Source of the DNA: Limnohabitans sp. TEGF004
Lineage (GTDB): Bacteria > Pseudomonadota > Gammaproteobacteria > Burkholderiales > Burkholderiaceae_C
Reading direction: 5' to 3'
Assembly: GCF_027924965.1 (NCBI RefSeq)
Contig: NZ_AP027056.1
Location: 1,054,001-1,118,000 of the forward strand
Length of the DNA: 64,000 nucleotides
The position numbers and the translations under genes are program-made. Under the pieces are notes generated by a model. It had not been told where the DNA came from. It did not search any database and worked only from the letters and a program-made list of their open reading frames with translations. Shown one piece after another: positions 38,216-47,406 of this stretch. Position 1 is the stretch's first letter. Each line of letters starts with the position of its first letter.

Positions 38216-39877
38216 ATGGCATTGGTAGAAGTAAAAGTCCCGGATATCGGGGATTTCGACGAAGTCGCAGTCATTGAACTGCTGGTCAAAGTGGGCGACA
38301 CCGTGAAAGCGGAACAGTCCCTGATCACCGTCGAATCAGACAAAGCCTCAATGGAAATTCCATCGAGTACAGCTGGTGTGGTCAAAGAGCTGCGCGTGAA
38401 CTTGGGCGACAAGGTCAAAGAAGGCTCAGTGGTGTTGGTGGTGGAAGCCGCTGGTGCTGCTGCAGCTTCGGCCGCAGCCCCTGCAGCCGCAGCAGCTGCG
38501 CCTGTAGCCGCCGCTGCGCCTGCACCCGTTGCAGCTGCAGCTCCCGTAGCCGCCGCTGCATCCGGCTCCATCGAAATTCATGTGCCAGACATCGGCGACT
38601 TCAAAAACGTCGCCGTGATCGAAGTGTTTGTGAAGCCTGGCGACAGCATCAAGGTGGAGCAATCGCTCATCACGGTTGAGTCTGACAAAGCCTCGATGGA
38701 AATTCCATCCTCACACGCGGGCGTGCTCAAAGAGCTCAAAGTCAAAGTGGGCGACACCGTCAACATTGGTGACTTGTTGGCCATTTTGGAAGGCACCGTG
38801 TCTGCCGCTGCTGCACCTGTGTCTGCAGCCGCATCTGCAGTTGCAGCCGTAGCATCTGCCGCTGTTGCTGCACCTACTGCGGTTGCCGCTGCAGTGGCTG
38901 CCGTGGCCGCACCAGCACACGCCCCAGGCGCACCCACATTGGGCTTGCCACACGCATCACCTTCTGTGCGCAAGTTCGCACGCGAACTCGGTGTGCCGTT
39001 GGAAGAGCTCAAAGGCTCTGGCCACAAAGGCCGTATCACACAAGACGACGTGCAAACCTTCACCAAGTCCGTCATGTCGGGCGCGACACAAACCAAGGCT
39101 CAAGCAGCCAAGGGTGGCGCATCTGCGGGTGGTGATGGTGCAGCCTTGGGCCTCATCCCATGGCCGAAGGTTGACTTTGCCAAGTTCGGTCCTGTCGAGC
39201 GCAAAGAAATGGGCCGTATCAAGAAGATCAGCGGCGCGAACTTGCTTCGCAACGCCATCATGATTCCGGCCGTCACCAACCATGACGACTGTGACATCAC
39301 CGACCTCGAAGCCTTCCGCGTCTCGACCAACAAAGAGAACGAGAAGAGCGGCGTCAAAGTGACCATGCTTGCTTTCTTGATCAAGGCTTGCGTGGCCGCG
39401 CTCAAGAAATACCCAGAGTTCAACAGCTCGCTCGACGGCGATGCACTGGTCTACAAAAACTACTGGCACATCGGCTTTGCCGCTGACACGCCCAATGGTT
39501 TGATGGTTCCCGTCATCCGCGATTGCGACAAAAAAGGCGTGCTGCAAATCAGCGCCGAAATGTCAGAGCTGGCCAAGAAAGCCCGTGACGGCAAACTCGG
39601 CCCCGCCGAAATGACTGGCGCAACCTTCACCATCTCTAGCCTCGGCGGCATTGGTGGTAAGTACTTCACGCCCATCATCAACGCGCCCGAAGTGGCCATC
39701 CTCGGTGTGTGCAAGAGCACCATGGAACCCGTGTGGAACGGCAAAGAATTTGTGCCACGCTTGATGTTGCCTCTGAGCTTGACGTGGGATCACCGCGTCA
39801 TCGACGGCGCAGCGGCGGCACGCTTCAATGCGTACCTCGGTCAAATCCTCGGCGACTTCCGTCGCGTGTTGCTCTAA
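38216..39877 (+). CDS. aceF: Dihydrolipoamide acetyltransferase (E2 of pyruvate dehydrogenase)
   Basis: The 553-residue protein has two lipoyl domains (about 1-77 and 119-195) with lipoylation sites Lys43 and Lys158, each in [12 protein letters not shown]. Alanine-rich flexible linkers follow each domain. A peripheral-subunit-binding domain (about 245-285, SPSVRKFARELGVPLEELKG) precedes the acetyltransferase core (about 320-553), whose catalytic His526 and Asp530 are in TWDHRVIDGAAAARF. It is the core of the complex, passing acetyl groups to CoA. Only two lipoyl domains are present, compared with three in E. coli, but lpdA supplies a third. Confidence 0.97.
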   Translation: MALVEVKVPDIGDFDEVAVIELLVKVGDTVKAEQSLITVESDKASMEIPSSTAGVVKELRVNLGDKVKEGSVVLVVEAAGAAAASAAAPAAAAAAPVAAAAPAPVAAAAPVAAAASGSIEIHVPDIGDFKNVAVIEVFVKPGDSIKVEQSLITVESDKASMEIPSSHAGVLKELKVKVGDTVNIGDLLAILEGTVSAAAAPVSAAASAVAAVASAAVAAPTAVAAAVAAVAAPAHAPGAPTLGLPHASPSVRKFARELGVPLEELKGSGHKGRITQDDVQTFTKSVMSGATQTKAQAAKGGASAGGDGAALGLIPWPKVDFAKFGPVERKEMGRIKKISGANLLRNAIMIPAVTNHDDCDITDLEAFRVSTNKENEKSGVKVTMLAFLIKACVAALKKYPEFNSSLDGDALVYKNYWHIGFAADTPNGLMVPVIRDCDKKGVLQISAEMSELAKKARDGKLGPAEMTGATFTISSLGGIGGKYFTPIINAPEVAILGVCKSTMEPVWNGKEFVPRLMLPLSLTWDHRVIDGAAAARFNAYLGQILGDFRRVLL

Positions 39878-39892
39878 GCCCAAGGAACTGAT

Positions 39893-41737
39893 ATGGCAAT
39901 GATTGATATCAAAGTTCCAGACATCGGCGACTTCGACGAAGTGGCCGTGATCGAGTTGCTGGTCAAACCCGGCGACACAGTCAAAGCTGAGCAATCGCTC
40001 ATCACTGTGGAGTCCGACAAAGCGTCGATGGAAATTCCATCCTCACACGCAGGCGTGGTGAAAGAGTTGAAAGTCAAGCTGGGCGACAAGGTCAAAGAAG
40101 GCTCTGTTGTGTTGGTGTTGGATGCAGAAGGCGCTGCCGCTGCTCCTGCCGCGCCAACCGCTTCTGCACCTGCGCTCGCAGCGGCTCCAGCCGCAGCACC
40201 CGCTGCTCCAGTGGCCGCAGCCCCCGCACCAACAGCCTCATCCTTTGGCGGCTCTGCCGACATCGAGTGTGATGTGCTCGTGTTGGGCGGTGGCCCTGGT
40301 GGCTACTCGGCTGCATTCCGTGCGGCTGACCTCGGCTTGAACGTCGTCATCGTCGAGCGCTACGCCACCTTGGGCGGCGTGTGTTTGAACGTGGGTTGCA
40401 TTCCATCCAAAGCCCTGCTGCACGTCGCAGCGGTGATGGACGAAGTGGCCCACATGGCTGACCTCGGTGTGGACTTCGGTACACCCGCTGTCAACATCGA
40501 CAAGCTGCGCGGCCACAAAGAAAAAGTCATTGGCAAACTCACAGGCGGCTTGGCTGCCATGGCCAAGATGCGCAAGGTCACCACCGTGCGCGGCTTGGGT
40601 CAGTTCGTGGGTGCAAACCACCTCGAAGTGAGCGAGACCACTGGCACTGCACAAGAACAAAACGGCAGCAAAAAAGTGATCGCCTTCAAGAAGGCCATCA
40701 TCGCTGCAGGCTCTCAAGCCGTTCGTTTGCCTTTTATGCCCAACGACCCACGCGTGGTCGACAGCACCGGTGCTTTGGAACTCAAAGAAGTGCCCAAGCG
40801 CATGCTCATCTTGGGCGGCGGCATCATCGGCCTAGAGATGGGCACGGTTTACAGCACGCTGGGCGCACGCCTGGACGTGGTGGAAATGATGGACGGCCTC
40901 ATGCAAGGCGCTGACCGTGACTTGGTGAAGATCTGGCAAAAGATGAACGCCAAGCGCTTTGACAACATCATGCTCAAGACCAAGACCGTGTCAGCACGCG
41001 CCTTGCCCGAAGGCATTGAAGTCACGTTTGCACCGGCAGAAGAGGGTGGCACAGCCCCCGCGCCGCAGGTGTACGACCTTGTGTTGCAAGCTGTGGGCCG
41101 CACGCCCAACGGCAAAAAACTCGCCGCTGAAAAAGCCGGCGTGTCTGTGACCGACCGTGGCTTCATCAACGTCGACATTCAAATGCGCACCAACGTGCCG
41201 CACATCTTCGCCATTGGCGACATCGTGGGCCAGCCCATGTTGGCGCACAAGGCGGTGCACGAAGCGCACGTGGCGGCCGAAGTCATTGCGGGCGAACTTC
41301 AAGGCAACAAAGAGCTGGCAGCCGCTGCGTTTAACGCACGCGTCATCCCAAGCGTGGCCTACACCGACCCCGAAGTGGCATGGGTGGGCTTGACCGAAGA
41401 CCAAGCCAAAGCGCAAGGCATCAAGGTCAAAAAAGGCTTGTTCCCTTGGACCGCCTCGGGCCGCGCCATTGCCAACGGCCGCGACGAAGGCGTGACCAAA
41501 CTGCTGTTTGACGATTCACCCGAGGCCCACGGCCACGGCAAGATCTTGGGCGGCGGCATGGTGGGCACGCATGTGGGCGACATGATTGGCGAGATCGCTT
41601 TGGCCATCGAGATGGGCGCAGACGCTGTGGACATCGGCAAAACCATCCACCCACACCCCACGCTGGGCGAAAGCATCGGCATGGCGGCAGAAGTGGCGCA
41701 CGGTAGCTGCACGGACTTGCCGCCTAGCAAGAAGTAA
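39893..41737 (+). CDS. lpdA: Dihydrolipoamide dehydrogenase with N-terminal lipoyl domain
   Basis: The 614-residue protein fuses a lipoyl domain (about 1-77, Lys43) through an Ala/Pro-rich linker to a complete flavoprotein disulfide reductase. The latter has [21 protein letters not shown] (FAD), the redox pair [13 protein letters not shown], the NAD motif [36 protein letters not shown] and the C-terminal HPHPTLGE with the catalytic His-Glu. It reoxidises E2-bound dihydrolipoamide. The extra lipoyl domain is a known feature of Burkholderiales and Neisseria Lpd of the PDH complex. Normal Lpd alone is about 475 residues. Confidence 0.96.
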   Translation: MAMIDIKVPDIGDFDEVAVIELLVKPGDTVKAEQSLITVESDKASMEIPSSHAGVVKELKVKLGDKVKEGSVVLVLDAEGAAAAPAAPTASAPALAAAPAAAPAAPVAAAPAPTASSFGGSADIECDVLVLGGGPGGYSAAFRAADLGLNVVIVERYATLGGVCLNVGCIPSKALLHVAAVMDEVAHMADLGVDFGTPAVNIDKLRGHKEKVIGKLTGGLAAMAKMRKVTTVRGLGQFVGANHLEVSETTGTAQEQNGSKKVIAFKKAIIAAGSQAVRLPFMPNDPRVVDSTGALELKEVPKRMLILGGGIIGLEMGTVYSTLGARLDVVEMMDGLMQGADRDLVKIWQKMNAKRFDNIMLKTKTVSARALPEGIEVTFAPAEEGGTAPAPQVYDLVLQAVGRTPNGKKLAAEKAGVSVTDRGFINVDIQMRTNVPHIFAIGDIVGQPMLAHKAVHEAHVAAEVIAGELQGNKELAAAAFNARVIPSVAYTDPEVAWVGLTEDQAKAQGIKVKKGLFPWTASGRAIANGRDEGVTKLLFDDSPEAHGHGKILGGGMVGTHVGDMIGEIALAIEMGADAVDIGKTIHPHPTLGESIGMAAEVAHGSCTDLPPSKK

Positions 41738-41758
41738 ACGTTTCGCGCTGTAAATAAA

Positions 41759-41791
41759 AAAGCCGCCAACCTAAGAGGGTTGGCGGCTTTT
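41759..41791 (+). terminator. Terminator of the aceE-aceF-lpdA operon
   Basis: Stem AGCCGCCAACC (41761-41771) with GGTTGGCGGCT (41778-41788), 6-base loop, followed by T7; preceded by A5. A degenerate copy of this sequence recurs at about 41980-42012. Confidence 0.9.
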
Positions 41792-41848
41792 TTTCTTGTG
41801 GAGTGATTTCAATGCAAGTGCAAATCAAATATTTTTTCGACCCTTGGG

Positions 41849-41989
41849 CTAATCTAGCCCCACAAAGCGCAACGCCACCTCGAGGGTGGCGTCTTGCTCT
41901 GGTGCATCAAAGGGCATCACCGGCTTAGGTACCTTTACAGGTGCGGGAGTGGGGTCCTCAGTGCTTACGAGAAAAAGTATACCGCCCAA
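41849..41989 (-). pseudogene. Possible remnant or very small ORF between lpdA and higA
   Basis: On the minus strand a 46-codon frame (possible TTG start at 41989, TAG stop at 41849) encodes a Pro-rich stretch (TPAPVKVPKPVMPFDAP) and an orderly end EQDATLEVALRFVGLD. It has no ATG except one inside (PVMPF), and its 5' end lies in a terminator-like inverted repeat. It could be the tail of a gene lost when the R-M island inserted, or noise. The rest of the gap 41738-42012 holds the lpdA terminator and the degenerate second terminator. Confidence 0.22.
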
Positions 41990-42015
41990 CCTGAAAGGCT
42001 TGGCAGCTTCTTTTA
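41980..42015. terminator. Degenerate second copy of the lpdA terminator, downstream of higA
   Basis: ACCGCCCAACCTGAAAGGCTTGGCAGCTTCTTTT aligns with the lpdA terminator (roughly four of five bases identical by eye). It forms an imperfect stem and lies directly after the leftward higA stop. It may end higBA transcripts. Its likeness to the lpdA terminator may mark the left edge of the island. Confidence 0.4.
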
Positions 42016-42306
42016 TTGCAATGCTTGCAGTACCGCTGTTGGGTTGCGATCAATCACATTGAGCAACACCAGCGAAGCACCGCTGGGTGAACGGTCACCA
42101 CGTTCCCAATGACGCAATGTAGCCACTGAAAAACCAAAGCGAGCTGCAAACTGCTCTTGTGTCAGGCTTAGGCGTTGGCGCAGGTTTGACACATCAACTG
42201 CATGGGGTTGGTACAGCTTCACACCAGATGTTTTGGTGTCTTTGGTTTTGGCGTGCGCAACGGCTTCAGTCAAACCTTGTTTGATGCTGTTGAATGCATT
42301 TGTCAT
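42013..42306 (-). CDS. higA: HigA-type XRE antitoxin
   Basis: The 97-residue protein (ATG at 42306, ribosome-binding AAAGGA) ends with an XRE helix-turn-helix: LRQRLSLTQEQFAARFGFSV, then TLRHWERGDRSPSGASLVLL. Its N-terminal half (KTKDTKTSGVKLYQ) is typical of HigA-2/HTH_37-like antitoxins that neutralise RelE/HigB toxins and repress their own operon. It starts 11 bases after the toxin stop, in the toxin-first order usual for higBA. The operator is probably the palindrome at 42665-42679. Confidence 0.88.
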   Translation of the reverse strand: MTNAFNSIKQGLTEAVAHAKTKDTKTSGVKLYQPHAVDVSNLRQRLSLTQEQFAARFGFSVATLRHWERGDRSPSGASLVLLNVIDRNPTAVLQALQ

Positions 42307-42317
42307 GTGTTTTCCTT

Positions 42318-42662
42318 TCACGATTCAAACCAAATTTGCACGAGCAAATCGACCACTTCTGCCAACTCATTGCGCTCAGCTTTGCTGATGTTGGCACGTT
42401 CATTTTTTGCAAACAGTGTCAGCAGGTAAAGCGGCATTTGTTCACTGTGAACGTAATAGATCACGCGCACACCACCTGACTTGCCCTGTGCACCCCGTCC
42501 CCAACGCAGTTTGCGAATGCCGCCTGTGCCCTCCATCAAGTCGCCCGCTTTCGGATGCGCAGCCAAGTAGTTGATGATGTCTAAGCGCTCAGACGCGCTC
42601 ATCAGTTTCTCAGCGCGACGTATGTATTCGGGCAGCTCGGCGATGGTGAGTAGAGATTTCAT
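42318..42662 (-). CDS. higB: HigB/RelE-family toxin
   Basis: The 114-residue protein belongs to the RelE/HigB-2 mRNA-interferase branch: DLMEGTGGIRKLRWGRGAQG, GKSGGVRVIYYVHSEQ, and the conserved end LYLLTLFAKNERANISKAER. Such toxins cleave mRNA in the ribosome and arrest growth when the antitoxin is degraded. The basic RKLRWGRG and GVRVIYY segments hold the likely catalytic and binding residues. It precedes the antitoxin gene and is divergent from hsdM, so the pair flanks the R-M operon like an addiction module. Confidence 0.87.
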   Translation of the reverse strand: MKSLLTIAELPEYIRRAEKLMSASERLDIINYLAAHPKAGDLMEGTGGIRKLRWGRGAQGKSGGVRVIYYVHSEQMPLYLLTLFAKNERANISKAERNELAEVVDLLVQIWFES

Positions 42663-42664
42663 TC

Positions 42665-42679
42665 TAATCCATTGGATTA
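42665..42679. promoter_or_regulatory. Palindromic operator upstream of higB
   Basis: TAATCCA-T-TGGATTA is a perfect 15-base inverted repeat that starts three bases upstream of the higB start codon, between higB and hsdM. It is the natural autoregulatory site for the HigA helix-turn-helix protein. On the plus strand it is followed at once by TTGACA (42682-42687), a -35-like element pointing towards hsdM. Confidence 0.55.
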
Positions 42680-42802
42680 ATTTGACAAGTCTCTATGTTT
42701 ACGCGATCAACCGATTAGCTGGTGTGAAATTGCCTCTGAATTTGAGTGTTTTCCACTTACTTAGAAGCGACAATATCGGCTGCAAAGAACAGGAACATAA
42801 GA

Positions 42803-44374
42803 ATGACCAGCCAACAACAACGCGCCGCACTGCAAAGCCAAATCTGGAAAATTGCCAACGACGTACGCGGAGCAGTAGACGGCTGGGATTTCAAGCAGTA
42901 TGTGTTGGGCACCTTGTTCTACCGCTTCATCAGCGAAAACTTTGCCAGCTACATCGAAGCGGGTGACGACAGCATCAACTACGCAGAGCTGGCCGATAGC
43001 GTGATCACCGCAGACATCAAAGACGATGCCATCAAGACCAAGGGCTATTTCATCTATCCCAGTCAGCTGTTTGCCAAAGTGGTTGCCAGTGCCAACACCA
43101 ACGAAAGCTTAAACACCGATTTAGCCGCTATCTTTACCGCCATTGAAAGCTCGGCCAATGGCTATCCATCCGAAAAAGACATCAAAGGCCTGTTTGCCGA
43201 CTTTGACACCACCAGCAACCGCCTTGGCAATACCGTCAAAGACAAGAACATCCGTTTAGCCGCCGTACTCAAAGGCGTGGCCGAGCTGGACTTTGGCGAC
43301 TTTGGCGGCAACGATTTCGAGACCAACCAAATCGACCTGTTTGGCGACGCCTACGAGTTCTTGATTTCCAACTACGCGGCCAACGCCGGCAAATCGGGCG
43401 GTGAGTTTTTCACGCCCCAGCATGTGTCCAAGCTGATTGCCCAGCTGGCCATGCACAAGCAAACCAGTGTTAATAAAATTTACGACCCAGCCTGCGGCTC
43501 GGGATCACTGCTGCTGCAAGCCAAAAAACACTTTGACCAGCATTTGATTCAAGACGGCTTCTGGGGCCAAGAACTCAACCACACCACCTACAACTTGGCG
43601 CGCATGAACATGTTCTTGCACAACGTCAACTACGACAAGTTCAACATCCAGCTGGGTGACACTCTCACCCAGCCGCACTTTGGCGATGACAAACCGTTTG
43701 ATGCCATCGTCTCCAACCCGCCTTACTCGGTGAAGTGGATCGGCAGCGACGACCCCACCCTGATCAACGACGACCGCTTTGCTCCCGCAGGCGTGCTGGC
43801 CCCCAAGAGCAAGGCTGACTTTGCCTTTGTGTTGCACGCACTCAGCTACCTATCCAGCAAGGGCCGCGCCGCCATTGTTTGCTTTCCGGGCATTTTTTAC
43901 CGGGGCGGTGCGGAGCAAAAAATCCGCCAATACCTGGTGGACAACAATCATGTGGAAACCGTCATCTCGCTCGCGCCCAATTTGTTTTACGGCACCACCA
44001 TTGCCGTGACCATTTTGGTGCTGTCCAAACACAAGGCGGACACTACCACCCAGTTCATAGACGCCAGCGCACTGTTCAAGAAAGACACCAACACCAACAC
44101 GCTGCTCGAAACGCACATTGACCAAATCATGGCCGTGTTCGACAGCAAGGCCAATGTGGACCACTTCGCCCTCTCGGTCAGCCATTCCGAGATTGCTGCC
44201 AACGACTACAACCTGTCCGTCAGCAGCTACGTGCAGGCCAAAGACACCCGCGAAGTGGTGGACATTACCCAGCTCAACGCCGAGCTGAAAACCACCGTGG
44301 CCAAGATCGACCAACTGCGCAAAGACATTGACGCCATCGTGGCCGAGATTGAAGGCGAGGAGCAGCAGGCATGA
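42803..44374 (+). CDS. hsdM: Type I restriction-modification methyltransferase subunit (type IC)
   Basis: From ATG at 42803 (AGGAA upstream) the protein has 523 residues. The N-terminal helical domain ([32 protein letters not shown]) is typical of HsdM. The adenine methyltransferase core has motif [15 protein letters not shown] (about 226-239) and motif [10 protein letters not shown] (305-308 NPPY), with [13 protein letters not shown] upstream. It forms M2S with HsdS and methylates adenine in the bipartite target, and joins HsdR for cleavage of unmodified DNA. The stop overlaps hsdS as ATGA. Divergent from higB. Confidence 0.96.
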   Translation: MTSQQQRAALQSQIWKIANDVRGAVDGWDFKQYVLGTLFYRFISENFASYIEAGDDSINYAELADSVITADIKDDAIKTKGYFIYPSQLFAKVVASANTNESLNTDLAAIFTAIESSANGYPSEKDIKGLFADFDTTSNRLGNTVKDKNIRLAAVLKGVAELDFGDFGGNDFETNQIDLFGDAYEFLISNYAANAGKSGGEFFTPQHVSKLIAQLAMHKQTSVNKIYDPACGSGSLLLQAKKHFDQHLIQDGFWGQELNHTTYNLARMNMFLHNVNYDKFNIQLGDTLTQPHFGDDKPFDAIVSNPPYSVKWIGSDDPTLINDDRFAPAGVLAPKSKADFAFVLHALSYLSSKGRAAIVCFPGIFYRGGAEQKIRQYLVDNNHVETVISLAPNLFYGTTIAVTILVLSKHKADTTTQFIDASALFKKDTNTNTLLETHIDQIMAVFDSKANVDHFALSVSHSEIAANDYNLSVSSYVQAKDTREVVDITQLNAELKTTVAKIDQLRKDIDAIVAEIEGEEQQA

Positions 44375-45522
44375 GCAGTTTGGACTTTATGAACAAGCTG
44401 TTGGATGGGGGGGCGGTGGAGTGGCAGGCACTCGCAAGCGTCTGCAAGATTGAGACCGGGAAACTAAACGCAAATGCAGCGGTTGATGATGGTGAATTTA
44501 TGTTTTTCACGACCGCAAAAGAAACTAGCAGGATAAATAAATATCGCTGGGATACGGAAGCATTACTTATTGCGGGAAATGCAAATGTTGGCGAGGTAAA
44601 GCATTATTCTGGGAAATTTGACGCGTATCAGCGCACTTACGTGCTGACCAGCTTCGCAAGTGGCGTAAACATTAGATTTCTGTTTTACGTACTCAGTAAC
44701 GACCTCAAAAAGTATCTTGAGGAAAGGACAAACAGCGCCGCTATGACGTACATCGTGCTGTCAACTTTGGAGGATTTTCAAATCCCAATCCCCTGTCCAG
44801 ACAATCCCAAAAAGTCGCTTGAAATTCAAGCCGAAATCGTCCGCATCCTGGACGCCTTCACCGAGCTGACCACCGAGCTGACCACCGAGCTGACCACCCG
44901 AAAAAAACAATACAACCACTACCGCGATCAGTTGTTGAGTTTTGAAGATGGGGAAGTGGAGTGGAAGACGTTGGGGGAATTGGCTGATGTAAACACTGGT
45001 TCAAAGCCGACGGAAATTCTTGAAACAGCAACAAGCTTTGATTACATCAATGCTGGAACATCCCGATCCGGATACAGCGCAGCAAGTAATTGTGCAGGCG
45101 ATACCGTCACAACTCCGTCGCGAGGTCAAGGCGGCATTGGCTATGTGGGATATCAAAACGAACCATTCTGGTTGGGGCCTTTGTGCTACAAGTTGCAGTC
45201 AACAGATAAGACGGTTCTGATCAACAAATATCTTTTTTACTTCCTTCAATCACGAAGCGAACTGCTACTGGGCTTAAAAAAAGAAGGTGGGGTTCCTGCC
45301 GTCAATAAGTCTGACCTTGTTCAACTGGAAATACCCTTTCCTTCGCTCGAAGAGCAAAAACGCATCGTCGCCATCCTCGATAAATTCGATGCGCTGACCA
45401 ACTCCATAAGCGAAGGCTTGCCCCGCGAAATCGAACTGCGCCAGAAGCAGTACGAGCACTACCGCGATTTGCTGCTGAGCTTTCCGAAGTCGGAAAGCCA
45501 TGGAGATGCCCATGCCCAATGA
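44371..45522 (+). CDS. hsdS: Type I restriction specificity subunit with TELT repeats (type IC)
   Basis: The 383-residue protein has two target-recognition domains (about 10-150 and 195-340), each followed by a conserved helical region ending in matching sequences ([14 protein letters not shown] and [15 protein letters not shown]). In the central conserved region three 12-base repeats encode [12 protein letters not shown] (residues 164-175). In EcoR124-type HsdS the number of such four-residue repeats sets the length of the non-specific DNA spacer. The recognition sequence cannot be read from the protein. The first target domain is visibly A+T-richer than its flanks, as expected for domain exchange. 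Confidence 0.93.
   Translation: MSSLDFMNKLLDGGAVEWQALASVCKIETGKLNANAAVDDGEFMFFTTAKETSRINKYRWDTEALLIAGNANVGEVKHYSGKFDAYQRTYVLTSFASGVNIRFLFYVLSNDLKKYLEERTNSAAMTYIVLSTLEDFQIPIPCPDNPKKSLEIQAEIVRILDAFTELTTELTTELTTRKKQYNHYRDQLLSFEDGEVEWKTLGELADVNTGSKPTEILETATSFDYINAGTSRSGYSAASNCAGDTVTTPSRGQGGIGYVGYQNEPFWLGPLCYKLQSTDKTVLINKYLFYFLQSRSELLLGLKKEGGVPAVNKSDLVQLEIPFPSLEEQKRIVAILDKFDALTNSISEGLPREIELRQKQYEHYRDLLLSFPKSESHGDAHAQ
44860..44895 (+). repeat. Three tandem 12-base repeats in hsdS
   Basis: ACCGAGCTGACC occurs three times without interruption (44860, 44872, 44884), followed by ACC of a fourth. Each unit encodes Thr-Glu-Leu-Thr, so gain or loss of a unit keeps the frame and shifts the two target domains relative to each other. 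Confidence 0.95.
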
Positions 45523-46372
45523 CCGCCCTGTCAAAGTGCAGTTGTTTGAATCCACCCATATCCGCAACCATTGGGATGCCGAGCGTGAAGAATGGTTTTT
45601 TTCCATTGTCGATGTGGTCGCTGCGCTCACAGACAGCGTCAACCCGACGGACTATTTGAAGAAGCTGCGCAAACGGGACGAACAGTTGCGCGACTACATA
45701 GGGACAAATTGTCCCCAGGTAGCCATGCCCACCGAGACTGGCAAAGCCAGAAAAACATTGGCCGCAACGACCCAGCATCTGCTGCGCATCGTTCAGTCCA
45801 TCCCTTCTAAAAAGGCCGAACCCTTCAAGCTCTGGCTGGCCGAAGTGGGCAGCCAGCGCCTAGACCAACTGCAAGACCCTGAACTCAGCATTGAGCAGGC
45901 CATGCGGGACTACAAGCGCCTTGGCTACACAGACAACTGGATCAACCAGCGGCTCAAGAGCATCGAGATCCGCAAGGAGCTGACCGACGAGTGGATAAAG
46001 CACGGTTTGCAAGAAGGGCCGCAGTTCGCCTTTTTGACCGATGTGATCTACAAAACCTGGGCCGACAAAACCGCCAAGGAATACAAGCAGCACAAGGGCC
46101 TGAAGAAAGAAAACCTGCGCGACAACATGACCAACAAAGAGTTGATCATGAGCATGCTGGCCGAGCTGTCCACCAAAGAAATCTCAGAAGCCGTGCAACC
46201 GCAAACGCTGGACGAACACGAATCCGTGGCCAAGCGCGGTGGCGGCGTGGCCCGGCAGGCGCGGCTGAAGCTGGAAGCCGAAACGGGCAAAAAGCTGGTC
46301 AGCCCGCAAAACGCCAAGCAACTGCGGGCCTTGGGGCAGAACCCCGGCCCCAAAACAAGGGGCAAAGCATGA
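45512..46372 (+). CDS. Bro-N domain protein within the R-M operon
   Basis: The protein has about 286 residues. Its N-terminal 110 residues resemble the Bro-N/phage antirepressor DNA-binding domain (EEWFFSIVDVVAALTDSVNP, TDYLKKLRKRDEQL). The remainder is helical (AEPFKLWLAEVGSQRLDQLQ, IEQAMRDYKRLGYTDNWIN) and ends in a basic tail rich in Lys, Arg, Gly and Pro. No catalytic motif is visible. Three in-frame ATGs are possible (45500, 45506, 45512); the last has GGAG six bases upstream and I prefer it. It overlaps the hsdS end by 11 bases and its stop overlaps the rhuM ATG. The function is unknown; regulation of the R-M genes or phage response is only a guess. Confidence 0.8.
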   Translation: MPNDRPVKVQLFESTHIRNHWDAEREEWFFSIVDVVAALTDSVNPTDYLKKLRKRDEQLRDYIGTNCPQVAMPTETGKARKTLAATTQHLLRIVQSIPSKKAEPFKLWLAEVGSQRLDQLQDPELSIEQAMRDYKRLGYTDNWINQRLKSIEIRKELTDEWIKHGLQEGPQFAFLTDVIYKTWADKTAKEYKQHKGLKKENLRDNMTNKELIMSMLAELSTKEISEAVQPQTLDEHESVAKRGGGVARQARLKLEAETGKKLVSPQNAKQLRALGQNPGPKTRGKA

Positions 46373-47406
46373 AGAAGCTCACCACCCGCGACCAAACCAC
46401 CGAGTTTCTGCTCTACACCGCGCCCAATGGGGGCATCAAGGTGGAGGTGCTGCTCAGCCATGAAACCATTTGGCTGACCCAAAAGCGCATGGCCGAGTTG
46501 TTTGGCGTGGGGGTGCCAGCCATTTCTAAACACCTGAAAAACATCTTTGACAGTGGTGAACTGGTGGAAGAAGTGGTTATTTCCATTTTGGAAACAACCA
46601 GTGAGCACGGTGCTGTGGCTGGACTGACGCAGACGCAGCAGGTCAAGTATTACAACCTCGACGCCGTCATCTCGGTGGGCTACCGCGTCAATTCGGCACA
46701 GGCCACGCAGTTCCGCATTTGGGCCACCCAGCTGATCAAGGAATACATCATCAAGGGCTTTGCCATGGATGATGAGCGCCTGAAAAACGGGAGCTTTTTT
46801 GGCCAGGATTATTTTCGTGAGCTGCTGGAGCGGGTGCGCTCCATCCGGTCGAGTGAGCGGCGTATTTACCAGCAGATCACCGATATTTTTGCCGAGTGCA
46901 GCATCGACTACGACCCCAAGTCAGAGACCACGCGGCTTTTTTACGCCCATGTGCAAGACAAGTTTCACTTCGCAATCACAGGGCAGACGTCGGCAGAGAT
47001 TATTTCGCGCCAAGCCGATGCCAGCAAGCCGTTGATGGGCTTGAGCACCTTTAAAAATGCACCCGCTGGCCGCGTGCTGAAGTCGGACACGCTGGTGGCC
47101 AAAAACTATTTGAGCGAGTCGGATATCAAAAAACTGGAGCGTGCAGTGGCCGCATTTTTTGACTACATCGAACGCATCATCGAGCAGCGCACCAGCTTCA
47201 CCATGGCGGGTTTTGCCGAGAGCGTGGACAAGTTTTTGGCCTTCAATGAATACCGTGTTTTGGAAGGCTACGGCAGTATCAGCCGTGAGCAGGCTGACCA
47301 AATAGCGCTGGCCGAGTATGAAAAATTCAACAAGCAGCAACGCATCGAATCCGATTTCGACCGCCAAGTCAAAAAGCTGTTGCACAAAGGGAGCGCTGAC
47401 GAGTGA
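46369..47406 (+). CDS. rhuM: RhuM-family protein
   Basis: The 345-residue protein matches the RhuM family (named from Salmonella pathogenicity island 3): [20 protein letters not shown] is a helix-turn-helix-like start, then [60 protein letters not shown] and a C-terminal [20 protein letters not shown]. No enzymatic motif is established for the family. ATG at 46369 overlaps the Bro-N stop and its own TGA overlaps the hsdR GTG, so it is part of the R-M operon. Homologues near hsd genes are known, but the role is not. Confidence 0.87.
   Translation: MKKLTTRDQTTEFLLYTAPNGGIKVEVLLSHETIWLTQKRMAELFGVGVPAISKHLKNIFDSGELVEEVVISILETTSEHGAVAGLTQTQQVKYYNLDAVISVGYRVNSAQATQFRIWATQLIKEYIIKGFAMDDERLKNGSFFGQDYFRELLERVRSIRSSERRIYQQITDIFAECSIDYDPKSETTRLFYAHVQDKFHFAITGQTSAEIISRQADASKPLMGLSTFKNAPAGRVLKSDTLVAKNYLSESDIKKLERAVAAFFDYIERIIEQRTSFTMAGFAESVDKFLAFNEYRVLEGYGSISREQADQIALAEYEKFNKQQRIESDFDRQVKKLLHKGSADE

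Noticed and set aside
41872..41892. Perfect hairpin ACGCCACC-TCGAG-GGTGGCGT as a terminator
   Set aside because: No T-run on either strand; it lies in the putative remnant ORF where it encodes DATLEVAL.
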